Source: Streptomyces sp. NRRL F-2580 (GTDB lineage: Bacteria > Actinomycetota > Actinomycetes > Streptomycetales > Streptomycetaceae). From it: 12,388 nucleotides of DNA. Made by a program: the position numbers and the translations under genes. This document shows positions 6,283-12,388 of the stretch, in pieces. Within the stretch, counting starts at the first letter, position 1. Each line of letters begins with the position of its first letter. The notes beneath the pieces were generated by a model. It made no database searches. It was not told where the DNA came from and saw nothing but the letters and a program-made list of their open reading frames with translations. The stretch is from the NCBI RefSeq assembly GCF_000720115.1, contig NZ_JOIR01000073.1, positions 1 to 12,388 of the forward strand, in the 5' to 3' direction.

Positions 6283-9200
6283 GACGGTTCTCCGTGAGGT
6301 GGAAGGGGACGGGGGAGGGCGCGGTCGGGTGGGCGGTCCAGGCGACGACGTGGTCGGGCGGCGGGCCGGCGGGCGCGGCGGCCGACGGGAAGCCGCTGAG
6401 CGGAGTGCCGAGCCGGGTCGTGCGGACCGGGTACGGGTGACCGTCCGGGGACGTCACGAGCAGGCCGCCGGAATCCGGGTCGCCGGCCACCCGCCAGTCC
6501 CGCGGGCGGCCGCCCAGCCCGCTGCCTTCCGCCTTGGCGGCGGCCTCCTTGGCGCACCACAGGGCGGTCAGGGCGGCCGGCAGCCCCGTGCCGCCGCGGG
6601 CCGCCAGCCGTTCGGCGAGGCGGAGTTCGTCCGGCCCGAGGGCGATGCGGACCAGCGCGTCCGGGTCCGCGGTCACCGGCTCCACGTCGATGCCGACCGC
6701 CCGCGCCGGGTCGGCGAGGGCGACCGCGATCCGGTCCTTGTGGGCGATCGACAGCCGGTATCCCCGGGCCAGCGGGCCCTCGGCGAGCGGCCGGCCGGCC
6801 GCGTCGTTCCCGATGGGCACCTCCGCCGGGAACACCGGTCCGGCTCCGCCGTCCCACAGGAGCCCGCGCAGCGCGTCCTTGGCGGCGATCCGGCCCAGCA
6901 GCCAGGGCGCCCGGGCCCGCGGCGACAGCCGCTCGTAGACCGCCCGCTCGGCGGCGCCCAGGTAGCGGCGCATCACCAGCTCCTGCGAGGCGGGATCGGT
7001 CCAGCGGCGCCGGGCCAGGCACCAGCCCTCGGGCCGGGGCTCGCCGATCCCGCAGACCTCCGGGGTGAACTTCATCGGCCAGACCCGTTCGTCGGCGCCG
7101 AACCGGCGGTACGTCCACCCGTCGATCCGGGCCCACACCCCGCCGGACCCCCGGCGCAGTTCGAGGTCACCGCGCACGGTGACGTCGCGCACCTCGCGGA
7201 TCCGGGCGGTCACGGTGACCAGCTCCCGCGGCGCCGGCGGCGGCCCGAAGAACCGGATGTGGTCCACGGTGGCCGGGAAGACCAGCCGGTCCACGGGGAG
7301 CCGCAGCTGCATCCAGTGCCCGAAGAGCTGCCCGGCGGCGTCGAGGAGCGCGCCCTGGTCGGGCAGGGCCCGCAGCACGCCGTGGATGCCGTCCGAGCCG
7401 ACCGTGCGCACCTCGTGGACCCCGGCGAAGCGCGGCCCGTGGAACATCCAGCGGTCCCGGTAGAGGGCCGCGGCGCTGACGGGCGCGGGCCCGGGGTCGC
7501 GCAGCGGCGTGTCGTCGGGCGCGGGCGGCTCCCCGTACCGCTCGCCGAGCAGCACGACCACCGAGGCGTACTCCCCGAGCGTGACGTGCGACCGGCCGGG
7601 CCCGTCACCGCGCACGCGGACCTCGACGTCGACGGCCGGCTCGACGGCGAGCCACCGCAGGGCCCGTACGTCCTCGTAGCCGACGACGGCGAGACCCGGC
7701 GGGGCGTGCCGCAGGGCGGCGTCGGCGGCCAGTTCCAGCATGGTGGTCATGGGCACGACGGGGAACCGGTCGGAGTCCTCCGGCCAGCCGTCGGGCTGGA
7801 GGTACACGCAGTGGTCGCGTACGGAGGGCAGCGCGGCGAGCGAGAGCCGCAGGAGCTCCTTCCCCGCGGCCCTCCCCGAACCCGGACCACCGTGACCGGG
7901 TGGGTCCGCAGAGGCCGACCAGGCGTCGGTGACGGCCCGGGCGGCCGAGTCGGCGTCGGCCAGCACCGCGTCCAGGGCGGCCAGCAGCACCGGCCGGACC
8001 GCGCCCGCCGCCGGGCCGGCCGCCGGGGCCGGGCTCGCGTGGGCGGACGGCGCCGGGTCGGCAGCGGGGGCGGCGGCCGGGGTGAGCAGGCCGGTCAGCG
8101 AGGTGCGGGCCGCCTCGCCCAGGCGGACCAGCGGGGACCCGAGGTCCAGCGGCATGCGGCGGAGCCCCGGCCCGGCGGGTGCCGGCCGCCGCGCGGCCGG
8201 GCCGGGGCGAGGCGTCGGACCGGCCGCCGGGGCCGCCTCGGCCAGCAGCCCCCAGCGCGGTGCGTGCCCCTCGGCCCAGAGCGCCGCGCAGGTGCGGCCC
8301 AGCGCCGCGAGGCCGGCCAGGCGGGGGGAGGAGGTGGACACCGAGAGATGGGGACGCTCGCGCAGGGTGTCCTCGACGAAGCCCGGCAGACTGCCCGGCC
8401 CCAGCGTGACGAAGGTGCGCACGCCCTCGTCCTCGTACAGCCGCAGCGTCAACTCGCGGAAGCGGACCGGCTCCAGCAGATGCCGGACCACCAGCTCCCG
8501 CACCTCCCGAGGGGCGGACGGGAACGCCGAGCACGTCGTCGCCGACCACACCGGCAGGGAGCCGCCCCGCAGCGGCAGCCGGCCGAAGGCGGCGCGGACC
8601 TGGCCGAGGTACGGCTGCCACATGGGGGTGTGGAAGCCCGAACGGAACGGCAGCTCCTGGCCGAGCACCCCGTCGGAGCGCAACCGCTGCACCACCAAAG
8701 CCACTTGGTCCGGATCCCCGCAGACCACCGACTGGTGCGGGCAGTTGTCGTGGCTGACCACCACCGCGTCCAGGCCGTGCAGCGCCGCCTCGGCCCGCCG
8801 GGCACCGCAGCCCAGCGCCGCGTACACGAGGTCCGGCACCCGCAGGTCGTCCGGCCGCAGCGAATCGAGGAAGGTGTCGGCGGCCTCCTGCGGGTACATT
8901 CCGGCGGCCACCATCGCCGCCCACTCGCCCAGGCTGTGGCCCGCCAGCACATCGGCCTCGATGCCGAGCCCGGGCAGCACCCTGGCGAAGAAGCGGCCCG
9001 TCGCGATCGCGTCCAGGGCCCGTTCCACGAGGGTCGCGCCCCGGGTGAGCCGGGGCGGCTCCAGCGCGAGCCGGTCCGCCACGTCGTCGACCACGGGGGC
9101 GAACTCCGGCTCCAGGCCCGGGAACAGGAACGCCACCCGGCCGCCCAGCGGCTCCGGCGTGAACCACACGTCCCCGCGCCCCCGCCACGGCCGGCCCCGC

Positions 9201-10897
9201 GCCACCACCTTCGCGGCGAGCGCGAGCCGCTGCGGCGTCGGCCCGACCACCGCGACCCGGCAGGGACCGTCGCCGCCGGAGGCCGGGGAAGCGGATGCCG
9301 CCGAAGCGGACGCCAGCCGGGCCGACAGCTCCGCGGGGGTGTCCGCGCCGATCAGCAGTACGTCGGCCCGCGCGGCCGGCCCCAACGGCGCGGCCGCCGC
9401 CCCCAGCGGAAGGAACCGCCGCACCGGAAGCGGCGGGCGCGCGGCCGCCGGAGCCTCCTCCAGGACCACGTGCGCGTTGATCCCGCCGAACCCGAACGCG
9501 TTGACCCCGGCCCGGCGCGGCTCCGGCCCGCGCTCCCACGGCTCCGCCTCCGTCACCGGCCGCATCCGGGTCCGGGCCAGGTCCGCGTGCGGCTCCTCCA
9601 GGTGCAGCGTCGGCGGCAGCACCCCTTCGTGCACCGCGAGCGCCGCCTTGATCAGCCCCGCCATGCCAGAGGCCTGCATGGTGTGCCCGAGCATCGACTT
9701 CACCGAACCGAAGCCGATGCCGCGCCCGTTCCCGGGCTCGGGCGGGCCGAACACCTGCGCCAGGGTGTCCAGTTCGGCCGCGTCGCCGACCGGGGTGCCC
9801 GTCCCGTGCGCCTCCAGCAGGCCCAGCGCGCCCGGCGCCCGCGGGTCCAGCCCCGCCTCCCGCCAGGCCCGTTCCAGGGCCTGCACCTGGCCCGCGACCA
9901 GGGGGCTCATCAGGCTCGCCGCCCGGCCGTCCCCGGCCACGCCCGTCCCGCGGATCACCGCGTACACGCGGTCGCCGTCCCGCTGCGCGTCCGCCAGCCG
10001 CTTCAGCAGCACCACCCCGGTCCCCTCGGACAGCAGGGTCCCGTCGGCCCGGCGGTCGAAGGGCCGGATCCGCTCGCTCGGGCTCAGCGCCCGCAACTGC
10101 GTGAACACGCTCCACAGCGTGGCGATGTGGCAGTGGTGCACCGCCCCCGCGACCACCGCGTCGCAGCGGTCCGTGGCCAGCAGCCCCACCGCCTGGTCCA
10201 CCGCCAGCAGGGAGGAGGCGCAGGCCGCGTCGAGGGTGTAGGCGGGGCCGCGGAAGTCCAGCCGGTTCGCGGTCCGGGCGGCCGTGAAGCTCGGCACCAG
10301 CCCGATCGAGGCGTCCGGCCGCTCCGGCCCCAGCGCGTCCTGGAAGGCCGAGCGCACCGCCGCGATCCGCCGCTCGCCCAGCTCCGGCGCCAGCTCCCGC
10401 AGGGTCTGCGCCAACTGGTGTGCCGTGCGCACCCGTTGGTCCAGACGTGCGGTGGCCACGCCCATGAAACCGCCGCGCCCCAGCACCACCCCGATCCGTG
10501 AACGGTCGGCCGGCAGCCGGTCCTCGCCGCCCGCGTCGGCGATCGCCTCGGCCGTCGCGTGCAGGGCCAGCATCTGATCCGGCTCGGCGCCCTCCACGGC
10601 GGCCGGCATGATCCCGAAACGGGTCGGGTCGAAGGCGGCGAGGCCGTCGACGAAGCCGCCCCTGCGGCAGTAGAAGCGGTCGCCGGCGGAGGGTCCGGCG
10701 GCGGGTTCCCCGGCGGCCGGGTCGTAGTACACCTCGGGGTCCCAGCGGCCCGGCGGTACCTCGCCGATGGAGTCCGTACCGGCGAGGAGGTTGCGGCGGT
10801 ACGCGGCCAGGTCGGGGGCGCCCGGGAAGACCGCGCCCATGCCGACGATGGCGGCGTCGGTGGGGCGGGGGGCGGTGTCGTTGCGGCGGCTACTCAC
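6272..10897 (-). CDS. Type I PKS: ketosynthase, acyltransferase, dehydratase, phosphopantetheinyl transferase
   Basis: This is a 1541-residue multidomain enzyme. Ketosynthase 12-485: DAACASS with Cys226, EAHGTG with His364, SMLGHTMQASG with His405, ending in GFGGINAHVVLEEA. Acyltransferase about 585-860: GHSLGEW with Ser655 and SGFH with His756, the latter closer to malonyl-type (HAFH) than methylmalonyl-type (YASH) enzymes. Residues 860-1010 are an Ala/Pro-rich linker with no carrier serine motif. Double-hotdog dehydratase about 1015-1285: His1029 in RDHCVY, FPVVPMTTMLELA, and Asp1186/Gln1190 in DAAGQ. Phosphopantetheinyl transferase about 1300-1535: LLGRIAAKDA, GIDVE (Asp1404, Glu1406, metal ligands) and WCAKEAAAK (Trp1447, Lys1450, Glu1451, Lys1455). 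All catalytic residues are present except that the acyltransferase GQGxQ reads GLEPE. The style matches PUFA-synthase, heterocyst-glycolipid and enediyne iterative PKSs. The GTG start has GGGAGG nine bases upstream and overlaps the upstream stop by eight bases. It probably works with the upstream ketoreductase protein. Confidence 0.95.
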   Translation of the reverse strand: MSSRRNDTAPRPTDAAIVGMGAVFPGAPDLAAYRRNLLAGTDSIGEVPPGRWDPEVYYDPAAGEPAAGPSAGDRFYCRRGGFVDGLAAFDPTRFGIMPAAVEGAEPDQMLALHATAEAIADAGGEDRLPADRSRIGVVLGRGGFMGVATARLDQRVRTAHQLAQTLRELAPELGERRIAAVRSAFQDALGPERPDASIGLVPSFTAARTANRLDFRGPAYTLDAACASSLLAVDQAVGLLATDRCDAVVAGAVHHCHIATLWSVFTQLRALSPSERIRPFDRRADGTLLSEGTGVVLLKRLADAQRDGDRVYAVIRGTGVAGDGRAASLMSPLVAGQVQALERAWREAGLDPRAPGALGLLEAHGTGTPVGDAAELDTLAQVFGPPEPGNGRGIGFGSVKSMLGHTMQASGMAGLIKAALAVHEGVLPPTLHLEEPHADLARTRMRPVTEAEPWERGPEPRRAGVNAFGFGGINAHVVLEEAPAAARPPLPVRRFLPLGAAAAPLGPAARADVLLIGADTPAELSARLASASAASASPASGGDGPCRVAVVGPTPQRLALAAKVVARGRPWRGRGDVWFTPEPLGGRVAFLFPGLEPEFAPVVDDVADRLALEPPRLTRGATLVERALDAIATGRFFARVLPGLGIEADVLAGHSLGEWAAMVAAGMYPQEAADTFLDSLRPDDLRVPDLVYAALGCGARRAEAALHGLDAVVVSHDNCPHQSVVCGDPDQVALVVQRLRSDGVLGQELPFRSGFHTPMWQPYLGQVRAAFGRLPLRGGSLPVWSATTCSAFPSAPREVRELVVRHLLEPVRFRELTLRLYEDEGVRTFVTLGPGSLPGFVEDTLRERPHLSVSTSSPRLAGLAALGRTCAALWAEGHAPRWGLLAEAAPAAGPTPRPGPAARRPAPAGPGLRRMPLDLGSPLVRLGEAARTSLTGLLTPAAAPAADPAPSAHASPAPAAGPAAGAVRPVLLAALDAVLADADSAARAVTDAWSASADPPGHGGPGSGRAAGKELLRLSLAALPSVRDHCVYLQPDGWPEDSDRFPVVPMTTMLELAADAALRHAPPGLAVVGYEDVRALRWLAVEPAVDVEVRVRGDGPGRSHVTLGEYASVVVLLGERYGEPPAPDDTPLRDPGPAPVSAAALYRDRWMFHGPRFAGVHEVRTVGSDGIHGVLRALPDQGALLDAAGQLFGHWMQLRLPVDRLVFPATVDHIRFFGPPPAPRELVTVTARIREVRDVTVRGDLELRRGSGGVWARIDGWTYRRFGADERVWPMKFTPEVCGIGEPRPEGWCLARRRWTDPASQELVMRRYLGAAERAVYERLSPRARAPWLLGRIAAKDALRGLLWDGGAGPVFPAEVPIGNDAAGRPLAEGPLARGYRLSIAHKDRIAVALADPARAVGIDVEPVTADPDALVRIALGPDELRLAERLAARGGTGLPAALTALWCAKEAAAKAEGSGLGGRPRDWRVAGDPDSGGLLVTSPDGHPYPVRTTRLGTPLSGFPSAAAPAGPPPDHVVAWTAHPTAPSPVPFHLTENRHGN
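6290..6293 (-). promoter_or_regulatory. Ribosome binding site of the acyl carrier protein gene
   Basis: GGAG on the minus strand lies seven bases before the ATG at 6282, inside the end of the PKS gene. It supports this start and suggests that the ACP can be translated at higher level than the large PKS. Confidence 0.65.
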
Positions 10898-12388
10898 GGC
10901 CTCCGTCCTCCCGTGCCGTTTCCGCCTGTGCCGTCGCCGTCTGTGCCGTTTCCGTCTGTGCCGCTGCCATGAGGACCACCTGTACGTCGGTCCCGTGCGA
11001 CAGTTCGGCCAGGAACGCGGCGGTGCCGGCCGCCGGATCGATCAGCGGGATGCCGCGCCGGGCGTACGCACGCTCCAGCTCGGGGGTGACCATCCCGCCC
11101 GCCTCCGCGGCCCAGGGGCCCCAGTCGACCGACAGCACCCGGCCCGGGAAGGACTCCGCCCAGGTGTGCGCGAGGCCGTCGAGGGCGTCGTTGGCCGCGG
11201 CGTAGTCGGTCTGGCCGCGGTTGCCGTAGACCCCGGCCACGCTCCCGAACAGGGCCAGGAAGCGGGGGGCGGGCGCCGGGCCGTGCTCGGCGGCCGCGGC
11301 GGCCAGGTGCCGGGCGCCGGACACCTTCGTGGTGAACACGTCCGTGAAGTCGGCCGGTTGCTTGTCGCCGAGCAGGCCGTCGCGCAGGACGCCGGCGCCG
11401 TGCACGATGCCGTCGAGCCGGCCGTGGCGCTCCCGTACGTCGGCCACGACGGCCCGGACGGCCCGTTCGTCGGTGACGTCCGCGCAGTGGTAGCGGACGG
11501 AGGCGGCCGCCGCGGCGAGCGCGGCCAGGGTGGCGCGCACCTCGCGCTCGGCAAGGATCCGCGAGGCCGCGGCCTCGATCTCGGCGGGCGTACGGAGCCC
11601 CGAGGCGATCAGGGCGGCGCGGAGGGCGACGCGGTCCTGGGCCTGGGCGAACTCGTCCGTGGCGGTGGCGGCTGGTTCGGGGGTGCGGCCCAGGAGTTCG
11701 ATGTGGCATCCCGTGGTCCGGGCCAGGGCGAGGGCGGTGCGGGCGGTGATGCCGCGGGCTCCGCCGGTGAGCAGGACCACGGAGTCGGGGCCGAGGGGTT
11801 GCACCGTGCCGCCGGGCGGTGTGTCGCCGACGGCGGTGAGTGGGGCCGGGACCGGTGTGCGGGTGGTGCGGATGCCGTCGGGTGTGTAGCCGACGGACGA
11901 GTGGGGTGTGCCGCAGCCCAGTTCTGCCAGGAGTTGCGCGGCGATCTGCTCGGGAGCCTCCTTGGGGTGGACGTCCACCGCGCGGACGAGTGCGCCGGGG
12001 AATTCGAGGGCGGCGCTGCGGGCGAATCCGTGCAGGCCGGCGGCGGGGGTGCCGGGTGCGGTGACGAGCAGCAGCCGGTGCGTTCCGCCCGTCAGGGTGC
12101 GGCGCAGGGCCGGGAAGAGCTGGGGCAGGACGGGCTCCGAGCCGGTCCGCAGGGCGGTCAGGTCGACGATGCCGTCGAAGCCGGGCTCGGGTTCGGTGAG
12201 GGGGTGCGGCTCGGCGCCGTACGCCTGCAGTGCGGTGGAGAGCGCCCGCGCGAGGCCCTGGCCGTCGTCCACCACGCCGATCCGCAGGCCGTGGAGGGCT
12301 TCCGGGTCCGGGGCGGGGGCGGATAGGGGGGCGGGTGCCGTGTCCACTCGGAGGCGGGTGAGTGGCGGTGTGGGTGTGGGTGTGGGGG
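10890..12388 (-). CDS. Type I PKS, C-terminal part with ketoreductase domain (5' end missing)
   Basis: The frame is open to the right edge, so this is the end of a longer protein. A GTG at 12347 could serve as a start, but the upstream codons continue as a Pro-Thr linker with no stop. Numbering from that GTG, residues 20-170 form the structural half of a PKS-type ketoreductase (GLRIGVVDDGQGLARAL, HGFARSAALEFP, AVDVHPKE). Residues 187-460 form the catalytic Rossmann half: TGGARGIT (194-201) for NADPH, CADVTD (288-293), GIVHGAGV (313-320), Lys341, Ser369, Tyr382 and Asn386, the complete short-chain dehydrogenase tetrad. It reduces the beta-keto group of the growing chain. Linker and fold resemble ketoreductases at the C-terminus of PUFA-synthase PfaA-type proteins, so ketosynthase, acyltransferase and tandem carrier domains may lie upstream, outside the window. 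A 25-residue tail of pentapeptide repeats ends it. The TAG stop overlaps the next gene by eight bases. Confidence 0.88.
   Translation of the reverse strand, partial: PTPTPTPPLTRLRVDTAPAPLSAPAPDPEALHGLRIGVVDDGQGLARALSTALQAYGAEPHPLTEPEPGFDGIVDLTALRTGSEPVLPQLFPALRRTLTGGTHRLLLVTAPGTPAAGLHGFARSAALEFPGALVRAVDVHPKEAPEQIAAQLLAELGCGTPHSSVGYTPDGIRTTRTPVPAPLTAVGDTPPGGTVQPLGPDSVVLLTGGARGITARTALALARTTGCHIELLGRTPEPAATATDEFAQAQDRVALRAALIASGLRTPAEIEAAASRILAEREVRATLAALAAAAASVRYHCADVTDERAVRAVVADVRERHGRLDGIVHGAGVLRDGLLGDKQPADFTDVFTTKVSGARHLAAAAAEHGPAPAPRFLALFGSVAGVYGNRGQTDYAAANDALDGLAHTWAESFPGRVLSVDWGPWAAEAGGMVTPELERAYARRGIPLIDPAAGTAAFLAELSHGTDVQVVLMAAAQTETAQTATAQAETAREDGGRE
10907..10912 (-). promoter_or_regulatory. 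Ribosome binding site of the large PKS gene
   Basis: The minus strand reads GGGAGGACGGAGGCC just before the GTG at 10897. The GGGAGG core is nine bases from the start, and a second GGAGG is only two bases away, too close to act. It selects this GTG as the start within the end of the upstream gene. Confidence 0.7.
10913..10972 (-). repeat. Four 15-base tandem repeats at the ketoreductase C-terminus
   Basis: The plus strand has four consecutive imperfect units of 15 bases, each opening GTGCCG (starting at 10913, 10928, 10943 and 10958). They are in frame and encode AQTET, AQTAT and AQAET preceded by a degenerate unit. The tail lies after the last ketoreductase element, so its length probably does not matter for catalysis. 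Confidence 0.85.
12369..12386 (-). repeat. Hexamer repeat encoding a Pro-Thr linker in the upstream PKS
   Basis: TGTGGG is repeated three times on the plus strand, encoding Pro-Thr alternation on the minus strand. Leu, Arg and Val residues and the ketoreductase follow. It looks like an interdomain linker between an upstream domain, probably carrier, and the ketoreductase. It reaches the window edge and may be longer. Confidence 0.75.

Larger units (their letters stand above)
1038..12388 (-). other. Putative coupled biosynthetic operon (seven genes, 5' end outside window)
   Basis: Seven same-strand genes are joined by overlaps of 8, 11, 4, 4 and 4 bases and one gap of 7 bases, leaving no room for internal promoters or terminators between genes. 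I infer one polycistronic mRNA with translational coupling. The phosphoesterase follows after 38 bases and may be the last cistron. Confidence 0.75.

Noticed and set aside
7860..8320. Carrier domain in the PKS linker
   Set aside because: The Ala/Pro-rich stretch has a short helix-like part (LLAALDAVLADADSAARAV) but no D/E-S-L/I carrier motif.
7605..10115. Second long minus-strand frame inside the large PKS gene
   Set aside because: It is out of frame with the recognised domains, compositionally biased and has no motifs.
6158..10501. Very long plus-strand open frame (1447 codons) opposite the large PKS
   Set aside because: It is antisense to a gene with clear catalytic motifs, is Arg/Gly/Pro-rich and matches no family. 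Long antisense frames are expected in DNA of this GC content.

Overview
The window is very GC-rich, with strong third-position G/C bias, GTG starts and dense overlapping genes. This suggests a streptomycete or close actinomycete relative, but no marker gene here fixes the species. All supported genes lie on the minus strand and are read from the right edge to the left. Together they look like most of a biosynthetic operon for a glycosylated polyketide or long-chain lipid.

In transcription order: (1) 12388-10890, the C-terminal end of a type I polyketide synthase (PKS) whose upstream part is outside the window; the visible part is a complete ketoreductase with an intact catalytic tetrad. (2) 10897-6272, a 1541-residue PKS with ketosynthase, acyltransferase, hotdog dehydratase and a fused C-terminal phosphopantetheinyl transferase. 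Its style recalls polyunsaturated fatty acid (PUFA) synthases, heterocyst-glycolipid PKSs and enediyne PKSs. (3) 6282-5962, a free-standing acyl carrier protein. (4) 5954-5088, an alpha/beta hydrolase. (5) 5091-3919, a macrolide/UDP-type glycosyltransferase. (6) 3922-2054, a zinc-ribbon plus SAM methyltransferase fused to an unrecognised N-terminal region with hydrophobic segments. (7) 2057-1038, a galactokinase-like protein lacking recognisable catalytic residues. After 38 bases comes (8) 999-1, a secreted phosphoesterase that ends in a Pro-Thr linker and runs off the left edge.

Most neighbouring genes overlap (GTGA, ATGA, or 8-11 bases), and the only other gap inside the biosynthetic part is 7 bases, so genes 1-7 are probably one translationally coupled transcript. 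The promoter must lie to the right of the window. The logic I infer is this: two iterative PKS subunits build a chain on carrier proteins that the fused transferase activates. Ketoreductase and dehydratase process it, but no enoylreductase is visible. The hydrolase then releases or edits the chain, and the glycosyltransferase and methyltransferase decorate it. The sugar-kinase-like protein and the secreted phosphoesterase have no clear role in this scheme.

There is no gene-free stretch over 300 bases. I saw no tRNA, rRNA, CRISPR array, insertion sequence or convincing factor-independent terminator. Small in-frame tandem repeats occur at both window edges, at the ketoreductase C-terminus and near the galactokinase-like N-terminus.
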